From positions 1-11,120 of the forward strand of contig CANCQD010000077.1 of the NCBI GenBank assembly GCA_947380285.1: 11,120 nt of DNA, in the 5' to 3' direction. The DNA comes from Burkholderiaceae bacterium. GTDB lineage: Bacteria > Pseudomonadota > Gammaproteobacteria > Burkholderiales > Burkholderiaceae. Of this stretch, positions 1-7,299 are shown piece by piece. A model generated the notes under the pieces. That model did not search any database. It was given only the letters and a program-made list of their open reading frames with translations, and was not told the DNA's origin. How positions within the stretch are numbered: the stretch's first letter is position 1; every line of letters starts with the position of its first letter. Position numbers and translations under genes: made by a program.

Positions 1-327
<327 letters not shown>

Positions 328-348
328 TCGAACTCATCTAGGGAAATT

Positions 349-765
349 ATGTCAACCATACGCGTCGATGTAGTAAGTGCTGAGCAGTCTATTTTCAGCG
401 GGGAAGCCAAGTTTGTTGCGCTTCCTGGCGAAAGTGGTGAGCTTGGCATATTGCACGGCCACACTCCTTTGATTACACGCATTCGTCCAGGCTCAGTTCG
501 CATTGAGAAAGCCAATGGTGATGAAGAGTTTGTTTTCGTGGCGGGCGGCTATTTAGAGGTTCAACCTGATCGCGTTACCGTATTGGCAGACACTGCTATT
601 CGTGGCCATGATCTTGATGAAGCTAAAGCAACTGAAGCTAAGAAGCGCGCTGAAGAAGCAATGCAAAATCGTGGCACAGACTTTGATTTGGCCATGGCCC
701 AATCTGAGTTTGCAATGGCGGCTGCGCAGTTGGCTGCAATTGCTCGTTTCCGTCGTAAAAAGTAA
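349..765 (+). CDS. atpC: F1 ATP synthase subunit epsilon
   Basis: The product (138 residues) is the epsilon subunit of the F1 central stalk, which couples rotation to catalysis and inhibits ATP hydrolysis. Its N-terminal beta-sandwich covers about residues 1-85, with typical segments such as [14 protein letters not shown] and [16 protein letters not shown]-terminal helical hairpin (about 88-138) is rich in Ala, Glu and Lys and ends in a basic RFRRKK tail. Length is normal for proteobacteria. The ATG at 349 is preceded by AGGGA at 340-344, an acceptable ribosome binding site. It is co-directional with atpD and should be translated from the same mRNA. hemE begins 15 bases after the stop. Confidence 0.97.
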   Translation: MSTIRVDVVSAEQSIFSGEAKFVALPGESGELGILHGHTPLITRIRPGSVRIEKANGDEEFVFVAGGYLEVQPDRVTVLADTAIRGHDLDEAKATEAKKRAEEAMQNRGTDFDLAMAQSEFAMAAAQLAAIARFRRKK

Positions 766-780
766 TAGCCGGTTATTTCC

Positions 781-1893
781 TTGCTGTTAAATGATCGGTT
801 TTTAAAGGCCTGCCTGGGCGAAGCGGTTGATCAAACACCGCTTTGGCTCATGCGTCAAGCTGGCCGATATCTCCCCGAATACAACGCCACCCGCTCAAGA
901 GCTGGGAGTTTTTTAGGGCTTGCAAAAAATCCTGCATATGCCACTGAAGTAACTCTTCAACCTTTGGATCGATATCCATTGGATGCAGCCATTTTATTTT
1001 CCGATATTTTGACCATCCCAGATGCTATGGGTTTGGGTTTGAAATTTACTGCGGGTGAGGGACCAAGCTTTGACCACCCACTTCGCACTGAAGAGGCAGT
1101 TAGAAAATTGCGAGTTGCTGATATGGATCAGCTCCGATATGTGTTTGATGCCGTATCAGAAATTCGTAAAGCACTGATTCAAGACGGTAAGCAGCGAGTC
1201 CCACTCATCGGTTTCTCGGGAAGCCCATGGACATTGGCTTGCTACATGATTGACGGCTCGAGTTCGGATGATTTCCGTCATGCTAAAACAATGATGTTTA
1301 GCCGACCAGATTTGCTGCAACATATTTTGGATATTAACGTTCAATCTGTTGCTGCTTATTTAATTGAACAGGTAAAAGCCGGCGCACAAGCGCTGATGAT
1401 TTTTGACACCTGGGGTGGCATGCTTCCAGATGGCTGGTATCAAACAATGTCATTGGCAGCGATGCAGAAAGTGATTGCTCTATTGCCTCGTGAATATGAA
1501 GGCAGAAAAATTCCAGTGATCATGTTTACTAAAGGCGGCGCTATTTGGTTAAATGATATGGCACAAGCTGGAGCCGATGTGATTGCTATTGATTGGACTA
1601 TATCTCTTAGTCGTGCCCGTAAGCAATTGCTTGCTTTGAATAAGCCTTTGGCATTGCAAGGTAACTTAGATCCTCTTATTTTGTTCTCAGAGCCAAAACA
1701 AATTGCTGAGCAAGCAAACCTTCTTCTGGAGGATTTGGCGAGCGCTCCTGCCCTTAAATCCGGCCTGCACCCTCTAGACGGACATGTCTTTAATTTAGGT
1801 CACGGAATTTCACAATTCACCCCCACTGAAAACGTTACTGCTCTCGCGGAAGCGGTCATTAAAAGCTCAAGGTCTCTTAGGGCAAAGTCATAA
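781..1893 (+). CDS. hemE: Uroporphyrinogen decarboxylase
   Basis: HemE removes the four acetate carboxyl groups of uroporphyrinogen III to give coproporphyrinogen III in cytosolic heme synthesis. Diagnostic segments are [12 protein letters not shown] (Arg25 and Arg29 in the substrate-binding signature), [13 protein letters not shown] (Asp75, the conserved catalytic aspartate region), [16 protein letters not shown] and, near the end, [10 protein letters not shown]. Length (370) is normal. No ATG exists at the 5' end: an in-frame TAG at 766 limits the N-terminus, and the first conventional start is TTG at 781. A rare ATT at 775 would give a slightly longer N-terminus and cannot be excluded. There is no good Shine-Dalgarno. 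The 15-base gap after atpC suggests cotranscription and translational coupling with the atp operon. Confidence 0.95.
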   Translation: MLLNDRFLKACLGEAVDQTPLWLMRQAGRYLPEYNATRSRAGSFLGLAKNPAYATEVTLQPLDRYPLDAAILFSDILTIPDAMGLGLKFTAGEGPSFDHPLRTEEAVRKLRVADMDQLRYVFDAVSEIRKALIQDGKQRVPLIGFSGSPWTLACYMIDGSSSDDFRHAKTMMFSRPDLLQHILDINVQSVAAYLIEQVKAGAQALMIFDTWGGMLPDGWYQTMSLAAMQKVIALLPREYEGRKIPVIMFTKGGAIWLNDMAQAGADVIAIDWTISLSRARKQLLALNKPLALQGNLDPLILFSEPKQIAEQANLLLEDLASAPALKSGLHPLDGHVFNLGHGISQFTPTENVTALAEAVIKSSRSLRAKS

Positions 1894-1936
1894 TCCTAAG
1901 TGATTGCTAACTTGCCATTAAAATTTTTAATGAAAG

Positions 1937-2132
1937 TTATGCACAGATAGCGACAAAATTCGAAATTCAGTAAGATTGCGCTTAAAGATGAAATTTCACT
2001 TTCGCTTACCTGTGTAACTCATTGATTTATAAGTAAAATAACTAAAAAGCTTTAAAAGGGTGCAGAAACCAAAAGCTGATAAATTAGCTTATAAATCAAA
2101 ATCCTCGGATGATATCCACAGACTTATCCACA
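1937..2132 (+). promoter_or_regulatory. Group of DnaA boxes upstream of priA
   Basis: The 266-base gap between hemE and priA holds no gene. It contains two exact matches to the DnaA-box consensus TTATNCACA on the + strand: TTATGCACA at 1937-1945 and TTATCCACA at 2124-2132. A one-mismatch copy, ATATCCACA, lies at 2112-2120, exactly 12 bases before the last box. The downstream pair is 27 bases from the priA ATG. The gap is strongly A/T-rich, and a TATAAA hexamer at 2090-2095 could be a -10 element, though no good -35 is seen. The boxes are seen directly; DnaA control of priA, or DnaA titration here, is inference. Confidence 0.55.
2022..2099. repeat. Perfect 12-bp inverted repeat in the hemE-priA gap
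   Basis: TTGATTTATAAG at 2022-2033 is the exact reverse complement of CTTATAAATCAA at 2088-2099, with 54 bases between the arms. It lies between the distal and proximal DnaA boxes. The arms are A/T-rich, and no T-run follows the right arm, so it does not look like an intrinsic terminator. A shorter all-A/T palindrome, CATTAAAATTTTTAATG, lies at 1916-1932, just after hemE. Function unknown. Confidence 0.6.
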
Positions 2133-2159
2133 AGTAAAAATAGAGATTTGAAGTAAATC

Positions 2160-4286
2160 ATGCCCCCTCCAATCGTTGTTCAAGTCGTCGTCGATAAGCC
2201 TCTTGCCCAGGGCTTTGATTACTTGTGGGACGAAAAGGGCTTAGGGGGCGTTCCGGATATCGGGACAATAGTCGAGGTTCCATTTGGTCGTGCCTTGCTT
2301 GTGGGCTTGGTTATAAAAGTAAGTACTCACTCTGAATATGAGTTTCAAAAATTAAAAGGGGTAACTAGGGTCGCACCCCTTCCACCTCTAGACCCAGCAG
2401 TTTTGAGGCTAATGAACTTTGCTAGTCACTATTACATTCATGCGCTTGGTGAAACCATTATTCCCACCATTCCTCAGATGTGGAGGAAGCCAGAGGATTG
2501 GGAAAAGATCCCCAAAAAATTAGCAGTAGCTGAAGAAAAGAAAAAGAAAAAAATTCAACCGGACTTGAGTGAGGGATTTATTGATGAAAAATTTTTGAAC
2601 AAGGGCCAAAAGCTCGCGCTCGATAAATTACGAATATGCCCAGCGAATGAGTTCAAAGCCATTCTCTTGCAAGGACAAACTGGTAGCGGCAAAACCGCTG
2701 TATTTCTCAATTGGTTGTGCGGGATTTTAGAAAATACAAGCGCACAAGTTTTACTTTTAGTTCCTGAAATAAACTTAACGCCACAGTTAGAGCGCAGAGT
2801 TCGTGCGTATTTTCCTGATAAAAAAATGGTTGTACTTCACAGTGGCGTGAGTGAAAAAGTCAGAGGCATTGCTTGGTATGAAGCAATGACGGGCAAAGCC
2901 CAGATTATTTTAGGGACACGTTTAGCTGCATTAACTCCGATGCCAAATCTACGCGCCATAGTTGTCGATGAAGAGCATGACCCATCGTATAAGCAGCAAG
3001 ACGGCATTCGATACTCAGCGCGCGATCTTGCAATTTGGCGTGCTCATGATCTCAAGATTCCGATCTTGCTAGCATCTGCTACCCCTTCGCTCGAAACATG
3101 GATGGCAGCCAAGGCGGGCCGTTATGAATATATTCGTTTAGATCAACGTGCTCAGGGCGCAAGCTTGCCAAGAGTACATTTAATCAATACTCGCGATCCA
3201 CAAACGCAATTTAGTCCTGGCGACATTGAGAAGCCAAAGTCAAAAAGTCTGATTACTAAAACGCTTGCTAATGCAGTCAGCAAAAATTTAGAAAATCAAA
3301 GGCAAAGCCTAATACTCATTAATCGACGCGGTTACGCGCCAGTACTCAGTTGCGGAGCTTGCTCATGGCTTTCAAGATGTGAGCAATGTAGCTCCTATAT
3401 GGTGCTGCATAAAGCAGGCGCCCTTGGCAGGAAATCGGTCTTAAGTTGCCATCATTGCGGCTTAGTAAGGGCAATTCCAAGTCATTGTCCCGACTGTGGA
3501 AATGCTGACTTGAACACCTTGGGGCAAGGTACCCAAAAGATAGAAGATTCTATTGAGGAGATGTGGCCGGATGCGAGAGTGCTGCGGATCGATACAGACT
3601 CAAGTAGAAAAAGTAAGGGCGCCGAAGAGCTCTTTCAGGAAATACACGAAGGCAATGTCGATATTGTTGTTGGGACGCAGATGATTGCGAAGGGGCACGA
3701 TTATCAAAATATTGGCTTAGTTGCAGTCTTGGATGCTGACAGTAGATTATTCTCACAAGATTTTAGAGCTGCAGAAAGATTATTTGCGCAGCTCGTTCAG
3801 GTTGCAGGACGGGCTGGACGCTCAAATAAGGATGGCGAAGCAGGCGGCGCTATTTATATTGAAACCCAATTTCCTGAGGCGGCCGTTTTTCAGTTTTTAT
3901 TGCGCCATGATGTAGATGGTTTTTTAACCTTTACTGCAAATGAAAGAAAAGAGGCGGGCCTTCCCCCTTTTGCATATCAAGCTTTGATACACGCAGAGGC
4001 AAAAGTCTTGGATAAAGCAATACAATTTTTAAATGGTCTGAAAGGGTATATAAAGGCCCAAGGCCATATATTGAATGGGCTCAGGGTCTACGATCCAGTT
4101 CCAAAAGCGGTTATGCGAGTAGCGGGTTCAGAGAGGGCCCAACTTTTGGTGGAGTGCGAGGATCGTAAGAATCTTCAAGAAATCTTAGAGGTTATGGATC
4201 GATATTTGCGAGAAATCTCTCAGGGGCGCATTAGCAAGGAGGGACGCATTCGTTGGTTAATTGAGCGCGACCCCATTGCCATCTAA
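2160..4286 (+). CDS. priA: Primosomal protein N', replication-restart helicase
   Basis: PriA is a superfamily 2 3'-5' DNA helicase that recognises stalled or repaired forks and reloads the replisome. The protein (708 residues) shows the N-terminal 3'-DNA-end-binding region (about 1-105, with LAQGFDYLWDEKG), a linker, and the helicase core. The Walker A motif GQTGSGKT is at 172-179 and the DEEH box at 270-273. Eight zinc-binding cysteines inserted in the helicase lie at about 398, 401, 407, 410, 430, 433, 443 and 446. The helicase C-lobe contains VGTQMIAKGHD and QVAGRAGR. Length is normal. The ATG fits the expected N-terminus, though the ribosome binding site (GAAG) is weak. A Lys-rich linker (KKKKK around residue 130) is encoded by an A-rich tract. 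It converges with gcvH, with 3 bases between stop codons. Confidence 0.97.
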   Translation: MPPPIVVQVVVDKPLAQGFDYLWDEKGLGGVPDIGTIVEVPFGRALLVGLVIKVSTHSEYEFQKLKGVTRVAPLPPLDPAVLRLMNFASHYYIHALGETIIPTIPQMWRKPEDWEKIPKKLAVAEEKKKKKIQPDLSEGFIDEKFLNKGQKLALDKLRICPANEFKAILLQGQTGSGKTAVFLNWLCGILENTSAQVLLLVPEINLTPQLERRVRAYFPDKKMVVLHSGVSEKVRGIAWYEAMTGKAQIILGTRLAALTPMPNLRAIVVDEEHDPSYKQQDGIRYSARDLAIWRAHDLKIPILLASATPSLETWMAAKAGRYEYIRLDQRAQGASLPRVHLINTRDPQTQFSPGDIEKPKSKSLITKTLANAVSKNLENQRQSLILINRRGYAPVLSCGACSWLSRCEQCSSYMVLHKAGALGRKSVLSCHHCGLVRAIPSHCPDCGNADLNTLGQGTQKIEDSIEEMWPDARVLRIDTDSSRKSKGAEELFQEIHEGNVDIVVGTQMIAKGHDYQNIGLVAVLDADSRLFSQDFRAAERLFAQLVQVAGRAGRSNKDGEAGGAIYIETQFPEAAVFQFLLRHDVDGFLTFTANERKEAGLPPFAYQALIHAEAKVLDKAIQFLNGLKGYIKAQGHILNGLRVYDPVPKAVMRVAGSERAQLLVECEDRKNLQEILEVMDRYLREISQGRISKEGRIRWLIERDPIAI

Positions 4287-4289
4287 TTT

Positions 4290-4682
4290 TTAGGCACCAG
4301 GACCAGAGCTATATTTTTCTAGGCTTAAGAGTAGACTTAATTCAGATCTAAGAGTCTCATCTGAGGTTGGCTTAATTTTGAATAGCCAAACGCCATACGG
4401 CTTTTCATTTACGAGCTCGGGGGATGTATCCACTTCTTCATTGAGCGTAACAATTTCTCCGCTTACTGGGGCATGAATATCACTAGCTGCCTTAACAGAC
4501 TCTATGACGGCAATAGCTTCGCCCTGCTTTACTTGTTGACCAATCTTAGGCGCTTGAAAAAACATGACATCACCCAGTGCTTCTTGCGCATGATTGCTAA
4601 TACCAACCCATACCAACCCATCATCTTCCTGGTCAGCCCATTCATGGGTTTCTGCAAATTTAAATGTATCTTGGCTATTCAT
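4290..4682 (-). CDS. gcvH: Glycine cleavage system H protein (lipoyl carrier)
   Basis: GcvH carries the lipoyl arm that shuttles the aminomethyl group between the P, T and L proteins of the glycine cleavage system in the cytoplasm. At 130 residues it has the normal length. The lipoylation site sits in ESVKAASD, with Lys64 as the predicted modified residue, followed by HAPVSGEIVTLNEEV, PELVNEKPYG and WLFKIKP. HEW near residue 13 and VGISNHAQEALGD are also typical. The ATG has a good upstream AAAGGA site. No gcvT or gcvP is adjacent: priA lies convergently on one side and a divergent hydrolase on the other. The other subunits must be elsewhere or absent. Confidence 0.95.
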   Translation of the reverse strand: MNSQDTFKFAETHEWADQEDDGLVWVGISNHAQEALGDVMFFQAPKIGQQVKQGEAIAVIESVKAASDIHAPVSGEIVTLNEEVDTSPELVNEKPYGVWLFKIKPTSDETLRSELSLLLSLEKYSSGPGA

Positions 4683-4763
4683 TGTTTTATCCTTTAGAGA
4701 TATTTTATGCCGACTCCCATAAACTAGCTTTCCTCAAATGATTCATAGAACCGCTTTGTATGT

Positions 4764-5408
4764 ATGCCAATTAAATTAGGAATTGTTCCCGTTACTCCCT
4801 ACGAGCAAAACTGCTCGATCTTAGTTTGCCAAGAGACCTCAGATGCAGCTGTTGTCGATCCCGGCGGTGATATTGAAAAGATTCTCGAGGGCGTTAAGCA
4901 GATGGGCGGCAAGATTAAAAAGATCTTGTTAACCCACGGACACCTTGATCATTGCGCTGCTGCTAAAGATTTAGCTGATCAGTTGGGCGTGCCCATTGAG
5001 GGGCCGCAGGAAGACGAGCGTTTTTGGATTGATCAATTACCAGAGCAAACAGTACGATTTGGTTTTGGACATGCTAAAGTTTTTGAGCCTGACCGCTGGT
5101 TAAATAATGGTGATCATGTTCAGGTGGGTAAGGTTGATCTTGAAGTGTTTCATTGCCCAGGCCATACACCAGGTCATGTTGTATTTTTTGACAAAGAAGA
5201 TCGTCTAGCAATTGTTGGAGATGTTTTGTTTGCCGGTTCGATTGGTAGAACAGATTTCCCGCGCGGCAATCATGCAGACCTAATCAATGCCATTAAAACG
5301 AAATTGTGGCCCTTAGGCGATGACGTGCAATTTGTTCCTGGACACGGTCCAATGTCGACGTTCGGCAGAGAACGAAAAACTAACCCCTACGTTGGGGATG
5401 GCGCTTAA
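4764..5408 (+). CDS. MBL-fold metallo-hydrolase, glyoxalase II-like (YcbL type)
   Basis: This 214-residue protein has all the metal ligands of a glyoxalase II-type metallo-beta-lactamase hydrolase. They are THGHLDH at 57-63 (His58, His60, Asp62, His63), His134 in CPGHTPGH, Asp153 in VGDVLFAGSIGRTDFP, and His194 in VPGHGPMSTFGRE. The protein lacks the extra C-terminal substrate domain of canonical GloB (~250 residues), so it fits the shorter YcbL-like group of cytosolic thioester hydrolases. The true substrate cannot be told from sequence. The start at 4764 matches the expected beginning of the fold (VTPYEQNCSILVC); an ATG at 4760 is out of frame. It is divergent from gcvH across an 81-base gap and appears to be monocistronic. 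Confidence 0.9.
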   Translation: MPIKLGIVPVTPYEQNCSILVCQETSDAAVVDPGGDIEKILEGVKQMGGKIKKILLTHGHLDHCAAAKDLADQLGVPIEGPQEDERFWIDQLPEQTVRFGFGHAKVFEPDRWLNNGDHVQVGKVDLEVFHCPGHTPGHVVFFDKEDRLAIVGDVLFAGSIGRTDFPRGNHADLINAIKTKLWPLGDDVQFVPGHGPMSTFGRERKTNPYVGDGA

Positions 5409-5428
5409 ATTTTTTGCTTCAGGTGAAA

Positions 5429-5614
5429 TTAGGTTTTTGCTGAACCGGTGCGATGGGTGCGGTTGTATAAACAGCTGGCGCAGATCCAGCGTTGCTTGCG
5501 ATTGCTTGTTGGAATCCATGTGCCACCCTCAAGTCGTTTTTCACGGCTGCAAGAAGAGCAAAATTTTAGGCTCTGGGAGGTGTCTTGGGTAGCTGCTGGA
5601 GTTGATGTAGTCAT
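5429..5614 (-). CDS. Small four-cysteine zinc-ribbon protein (61 residues), function unknown
   Basis: The frame continues upstream, but the credible start is the ATG at 5612-5614. It gives a 61-residue protein with a low-complexity Thr/Ser/Ala/Gln N-terminus (MTTSTPAATQDTSQS). A compact four-cysteine motif follows: Cys19-x2-Cys22, 22 residues, then Cys45-x2-Cys48, enclosing GGTWIP and QRWICASC, and a basic tail follows. The C-x2-C pairs and the aromatic residues beside them fit a zinc ribbon. The gene fills the gap between the desaturase stop (41 bases upstream, same strand) and the convergent hydrolase end. A weak GGA site lies 6 bases before the ATG. I do not recognise a named family. It is probably cotranscribed with the desaturase; overlapping reading frames here lack any comparable motif. 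Confidence 0.6.
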   Translation of the reverse strand: MTTSTPAATQDTSQSLKFCSSCSREKRLEGGTWIPTSNRKQRWICASCLYNRTHRTGSAKT

Positions 5615-5622
5615 GGGCAATC

Positions 5623-5661
5623 CGGGTAAGGCAAATCTATACAGAGGATCTATTTTACCCG
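5623..5661 (-). repeat. Inverted repeat between desaturase and zinc-ribbon genes
   Basis: CGGGTAA at 5623-5629 and TTACCCG at 5655-5661 are perfect 7-bp inverted arms with a 25-base loop. On the - strand mRNA one arm contains the desaturase stop codon. The other overlaps the first base of the GGA that could serve as ribosome binding site for the small gene. There is no T-run after it, so read-through is expected. A role in translational coupling or mRNA processing is inference. Confidence 0.4.
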
Positions 5662-6797
5662 TTTTGTCCCATTGGAGCTGGGCTGAGCACAACCCGGACT
5701 GAATCGGCCATTTTATTGCCGTCAAAGTCGAGCCAAGCTTTGTTCTCAAAGTCATAGAGCTTGCACTTACGCGCGGTATCGAAATACCATTCCCAAGAGA
5801 ACTTTTGCACAAAAATACGCTCTGGAAGGATGGTTTCCAGGGTTGTTTGGGCCTCTTCGAGGCGATAAAGCGGCACGCTCATGTCCACATGGTGGGCGGT
5901 GTGCTCCATGATGTGGTGCATCAATTTGCCCCAAATCCAGTTAAAAGTCAGATGAACCGTTGTTGAAACAAATGGCTGGGCGCGCAACCACTCAGATTTC
6001 TTGTCATACCAAGAAACCTTTGGATGGGTGTGATGTACGTAGACCACAAAACCAATCATGCCGTTCCAGAACAAGAATGGAATCGCAAATCCCGTGATTA
6101 ATCCGAGCCAAACAGATTGTCCAGTAGCGATGGCGCCGGCAATGAGGCAGCCGATCCAAATAATTGCAAATGCAGTAACGAGCAGATTGTCTTTTAAGAA
6201 GATAGGACGATCGCCGGGTTTATTTTTGGCGTTTGGAAAGTATTCACGTCTCCACCAAATTTCAATGAGATAGTAAAAAACGGGCCCCCATCCACTGCGA
6301 TAAAGGCGCTCTAAAGCCTTACGCCATGGAGGAAGCGCGTCATATTCTGATTTTGATAAAGGTGCCCAAACAAAGTCAAAGCCCTTTAGATTAGTTTGAC
6401 CATGATGCACAACGTTGTGACCAACATCCCACAAACTATATGGTGTGAGAGATGGTAAGAACGCAATTCGACCTAGCACTTTGTTAAGTTCGCGATTAGG
6501 TGTGTAACTTTGATGGCAAGCATCGTGGCCCAAAATAAAGATGCGACCCGTTACAAAGCCAGCAATAAGGCCAAAAACAACTTTAAGCAGAATGCTCTCT
6601 ACGAAGATCGTTCCTGCAATGCAAGCTAACCATAGAAAGGCGTCGATCGCCAAGAGTAAGATTGCGCGCCCAGTTTCTCCTTGTGCCATCGGGATTAGCC
6701 AGCTTCGAATGATTTTTCGATGCGGTAATGGAGCCTCTGGTGGCAAAGGATTGGTTAGGGAGGGCTCTGAAAGGGCTGTATTTAGATGTGTAGACAC
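5655..6797 (-). CDS. Membrane fatty-acid desaturase
   Basis: An integral-membrane di-iron desaturase that should introduce a double bond into membrane acyl chains. The three histidine boxes are HDACH (residues 91-95), HNVVHH (127-132) and HHIMEHTAHH (294-303). VYVHHTHP at about 253-260 supplies further histidines. Hydrophobic segments lie at about 44-60, 62-88, 206-226 and 230-254. The pattern resembles the DesA-like (delta-12/omega-3-related) group, but position specificity cannot be read from sequence. No ATG fits the N-terminus. I chose GTG at 6797 (MSTHLNTAL...); TTG at 6809 adds four residues, and the first ATG, about 36 codons inside, would cut conserved sequence. Neither start has a visible ribosome binding site. 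It is followed by the small zinc-ribbon gene and preceded by tRNA-Arg on the same strand. Confidence 0.92.
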   Translation of the reverse strand: MSTHLNTALSEPSLTNPLPPEAPLPHRKIIRSWLIPMAQGETGRAILLLAIDAFLWLACIAGTIFVESILLKVVFGLIAGFVTGRIFILGHDACHQSYTPNRELNKVLGRIAFLPSLTPYSLWDVGHNVVHHGQTNLKGFDFVWAPLSKSEYDALPPWRKALERLYRSGWGPVFYYLIEIWWRREYFPNAKNKPGDRPIFLKDNLLVTAFAIIWIGCLIAGAIATGQSVWLGLITGFAIPFLFWNGMIGFVVYVHHTHPKVSWYDKKSEWLRAQPFVSTTVHLTFNWIWGKLMHHIMEHTAHHVDMSVPLYRLEEAQTTLETILPERIFVQKFSWEWYFDTARKCKLYDFENKAWLDFDGNKMADSVRVVLSPAPMGQNG

Positions 6798-6879
6798 GAT
6801 AAGAATCAATAAGTTAGAAGGAAATGATAGCGGTTTTCGTGATTTTCCGCATGATGTACGTCAAAAACCCCTTGAATTT

Positions 6880-6955
6880 TGGCGCGCCCGGCAGGAATCG
6901 AACCTGCGACCCTTGGCTTCGGAGGCCAATACTCTATCCACTGAGCTACGGGCGC
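6880..6955 (-). tRNA. tRNA-Arg, anticodon CCG
   Basis: Read on the - strand, the 76 bases fold as a full cloverleaf. The acceptor stem is GCGCCCG/CGGGCGC with discriminator G and an encoded CCA end. The D arm contains GCTCAGTGGATAGAGT. The anticodon stem TTGGC/GCCAA has loop CTCCGAA, giving anticodon CCG for arginine CGG codons. The T arm GCAGG-TTCGAAT-CCTGC is perfect. All stems are intact. The antisense strand gives the familiar false peptide ESNLRPLASEANTLSTELRAL, which is not a gene. Confidence 0.97.
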
Positions 6956-6979
6956 TAGTTAAAAGCTAGCTACCCCACC

Positions 6980-7016
6980 ATTGTAAGTGTCTATATCCCT
7001 ACTCTCTAGTTATAAT
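6980..7016. promoter_or_regulatory. Divergent promoter region between tRNA-Arg and small membrane protein gene
   Basis: On the + strand a perfect -10 hexamer TATAAT lies at 7011-7016, about 40 bases before the ATG at 7058, but no good -35 is seen at 16-18 bp. On the - strand TACAAT (complement of 6980-6985) lies 17 bases from TAGAGA (complement of 7003-7008), which matches TTGACA at four of six positions. This would place tRNA transcription about 18 bases before the tRNA. Assignments rest on hexamers only. Confidence 0.4.
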
Positions 7017-7057
7017 CTTGGCAAACAACTCTAAAACCCGTCAAACGATAAATTCTT

Positions 7058-7282
7058 ATGAGCAACGAGCACGGAAGTCTGATTAAGTCCCCAAAACAAC
7101 TCATCATCATGGTGTTTGCAAGCTTTTTTGTGCCACTGATCATTATTTTGTTATTAATGGTCTTTGTGAACAACGGCAAGCGTACAGATTCATTGGCCTC
7201 AGCAGATCAAATCATTAAGCCGGTAGCTCAGCTTAATTTTAAAGATGCTAGTGAGCCTGCTGCCCCTGCCGCCGCAAAATAA
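7058..7282 (+). CDS. Small single-pass membrane protein resembling a cytochrome c membrane anchor
   Basis: A 74-residue protein with a short hydrophilic N-terminus (MSNEHGSLIKSPKQL), one strong transmembrane helix at about 14-36 and a short exported tail ending in Ala/Pro (PAAPAAAK). From memory, the segment HGSLIK-(T/S)-PKQL plus helix plus a PVA...KDAS stretch matches the N-terminal anchor of membrane-bound class I cytochromes c in Burkholderiales. There the heme domain (CxxCH) follows. Here TAA comes first, and no CxxCH is encoded before the terminator at 7300. The ATG at 7058 has only a weak ribosome binding site. Upstream is a TATAAT; downstream is a strong terminator, so this looks like an intact monocistronic gene and not a remnant. 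Function unknown. Confidence 0.75.
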   Translation: MSNEHGSLIKSPKQLIIMVFASFFVPLIIILLLMVFVNNGKRTDSLASADQIIKPVAQLNFKDASEPAAPAAAK

Positions 7283-7299
7283 GTCTTCGACCCATGCCT

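Noticed and set aside
1916..1932. A/T palindrome after hemE considered as a terminator
   Set aside because: The stem is almost entirely A-T and no T-run follows, so intrinsic termination is unlikely.
2011..2019. Possible reverse-strand DnaA box (TGTGTAACT)
   Set aside because: It differs from TGTGNATAA at three of the last positions, too weak to count.
5320..5702. Two + strand frames overlapping the end of the hydrolase and the zinc-ribbon region
   Set aside because: They overlap well-supported genes or the four-cysteine ORF on the other strand and show no domain, signal or good ribosome binding site.
5615..5812. N-terminal extension of the zinc-ribbon frame (66 codons upstream of the chosen ATG)
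   Set aside because: It lies antisense-in-frame-shift within the desaturase coding region on the same strand, has no conserved look, and a start at 5614 gives a compact protein.
6541..6969. 142-codon + strand frame over the desaturase start and the tRNA
   Set aside because: It is antisense to the desaturase and then to tRNA-Arg; its tail ESNLRPLASEANTLSTELRAL is the well-known false translation of tRNA antisense sequence.
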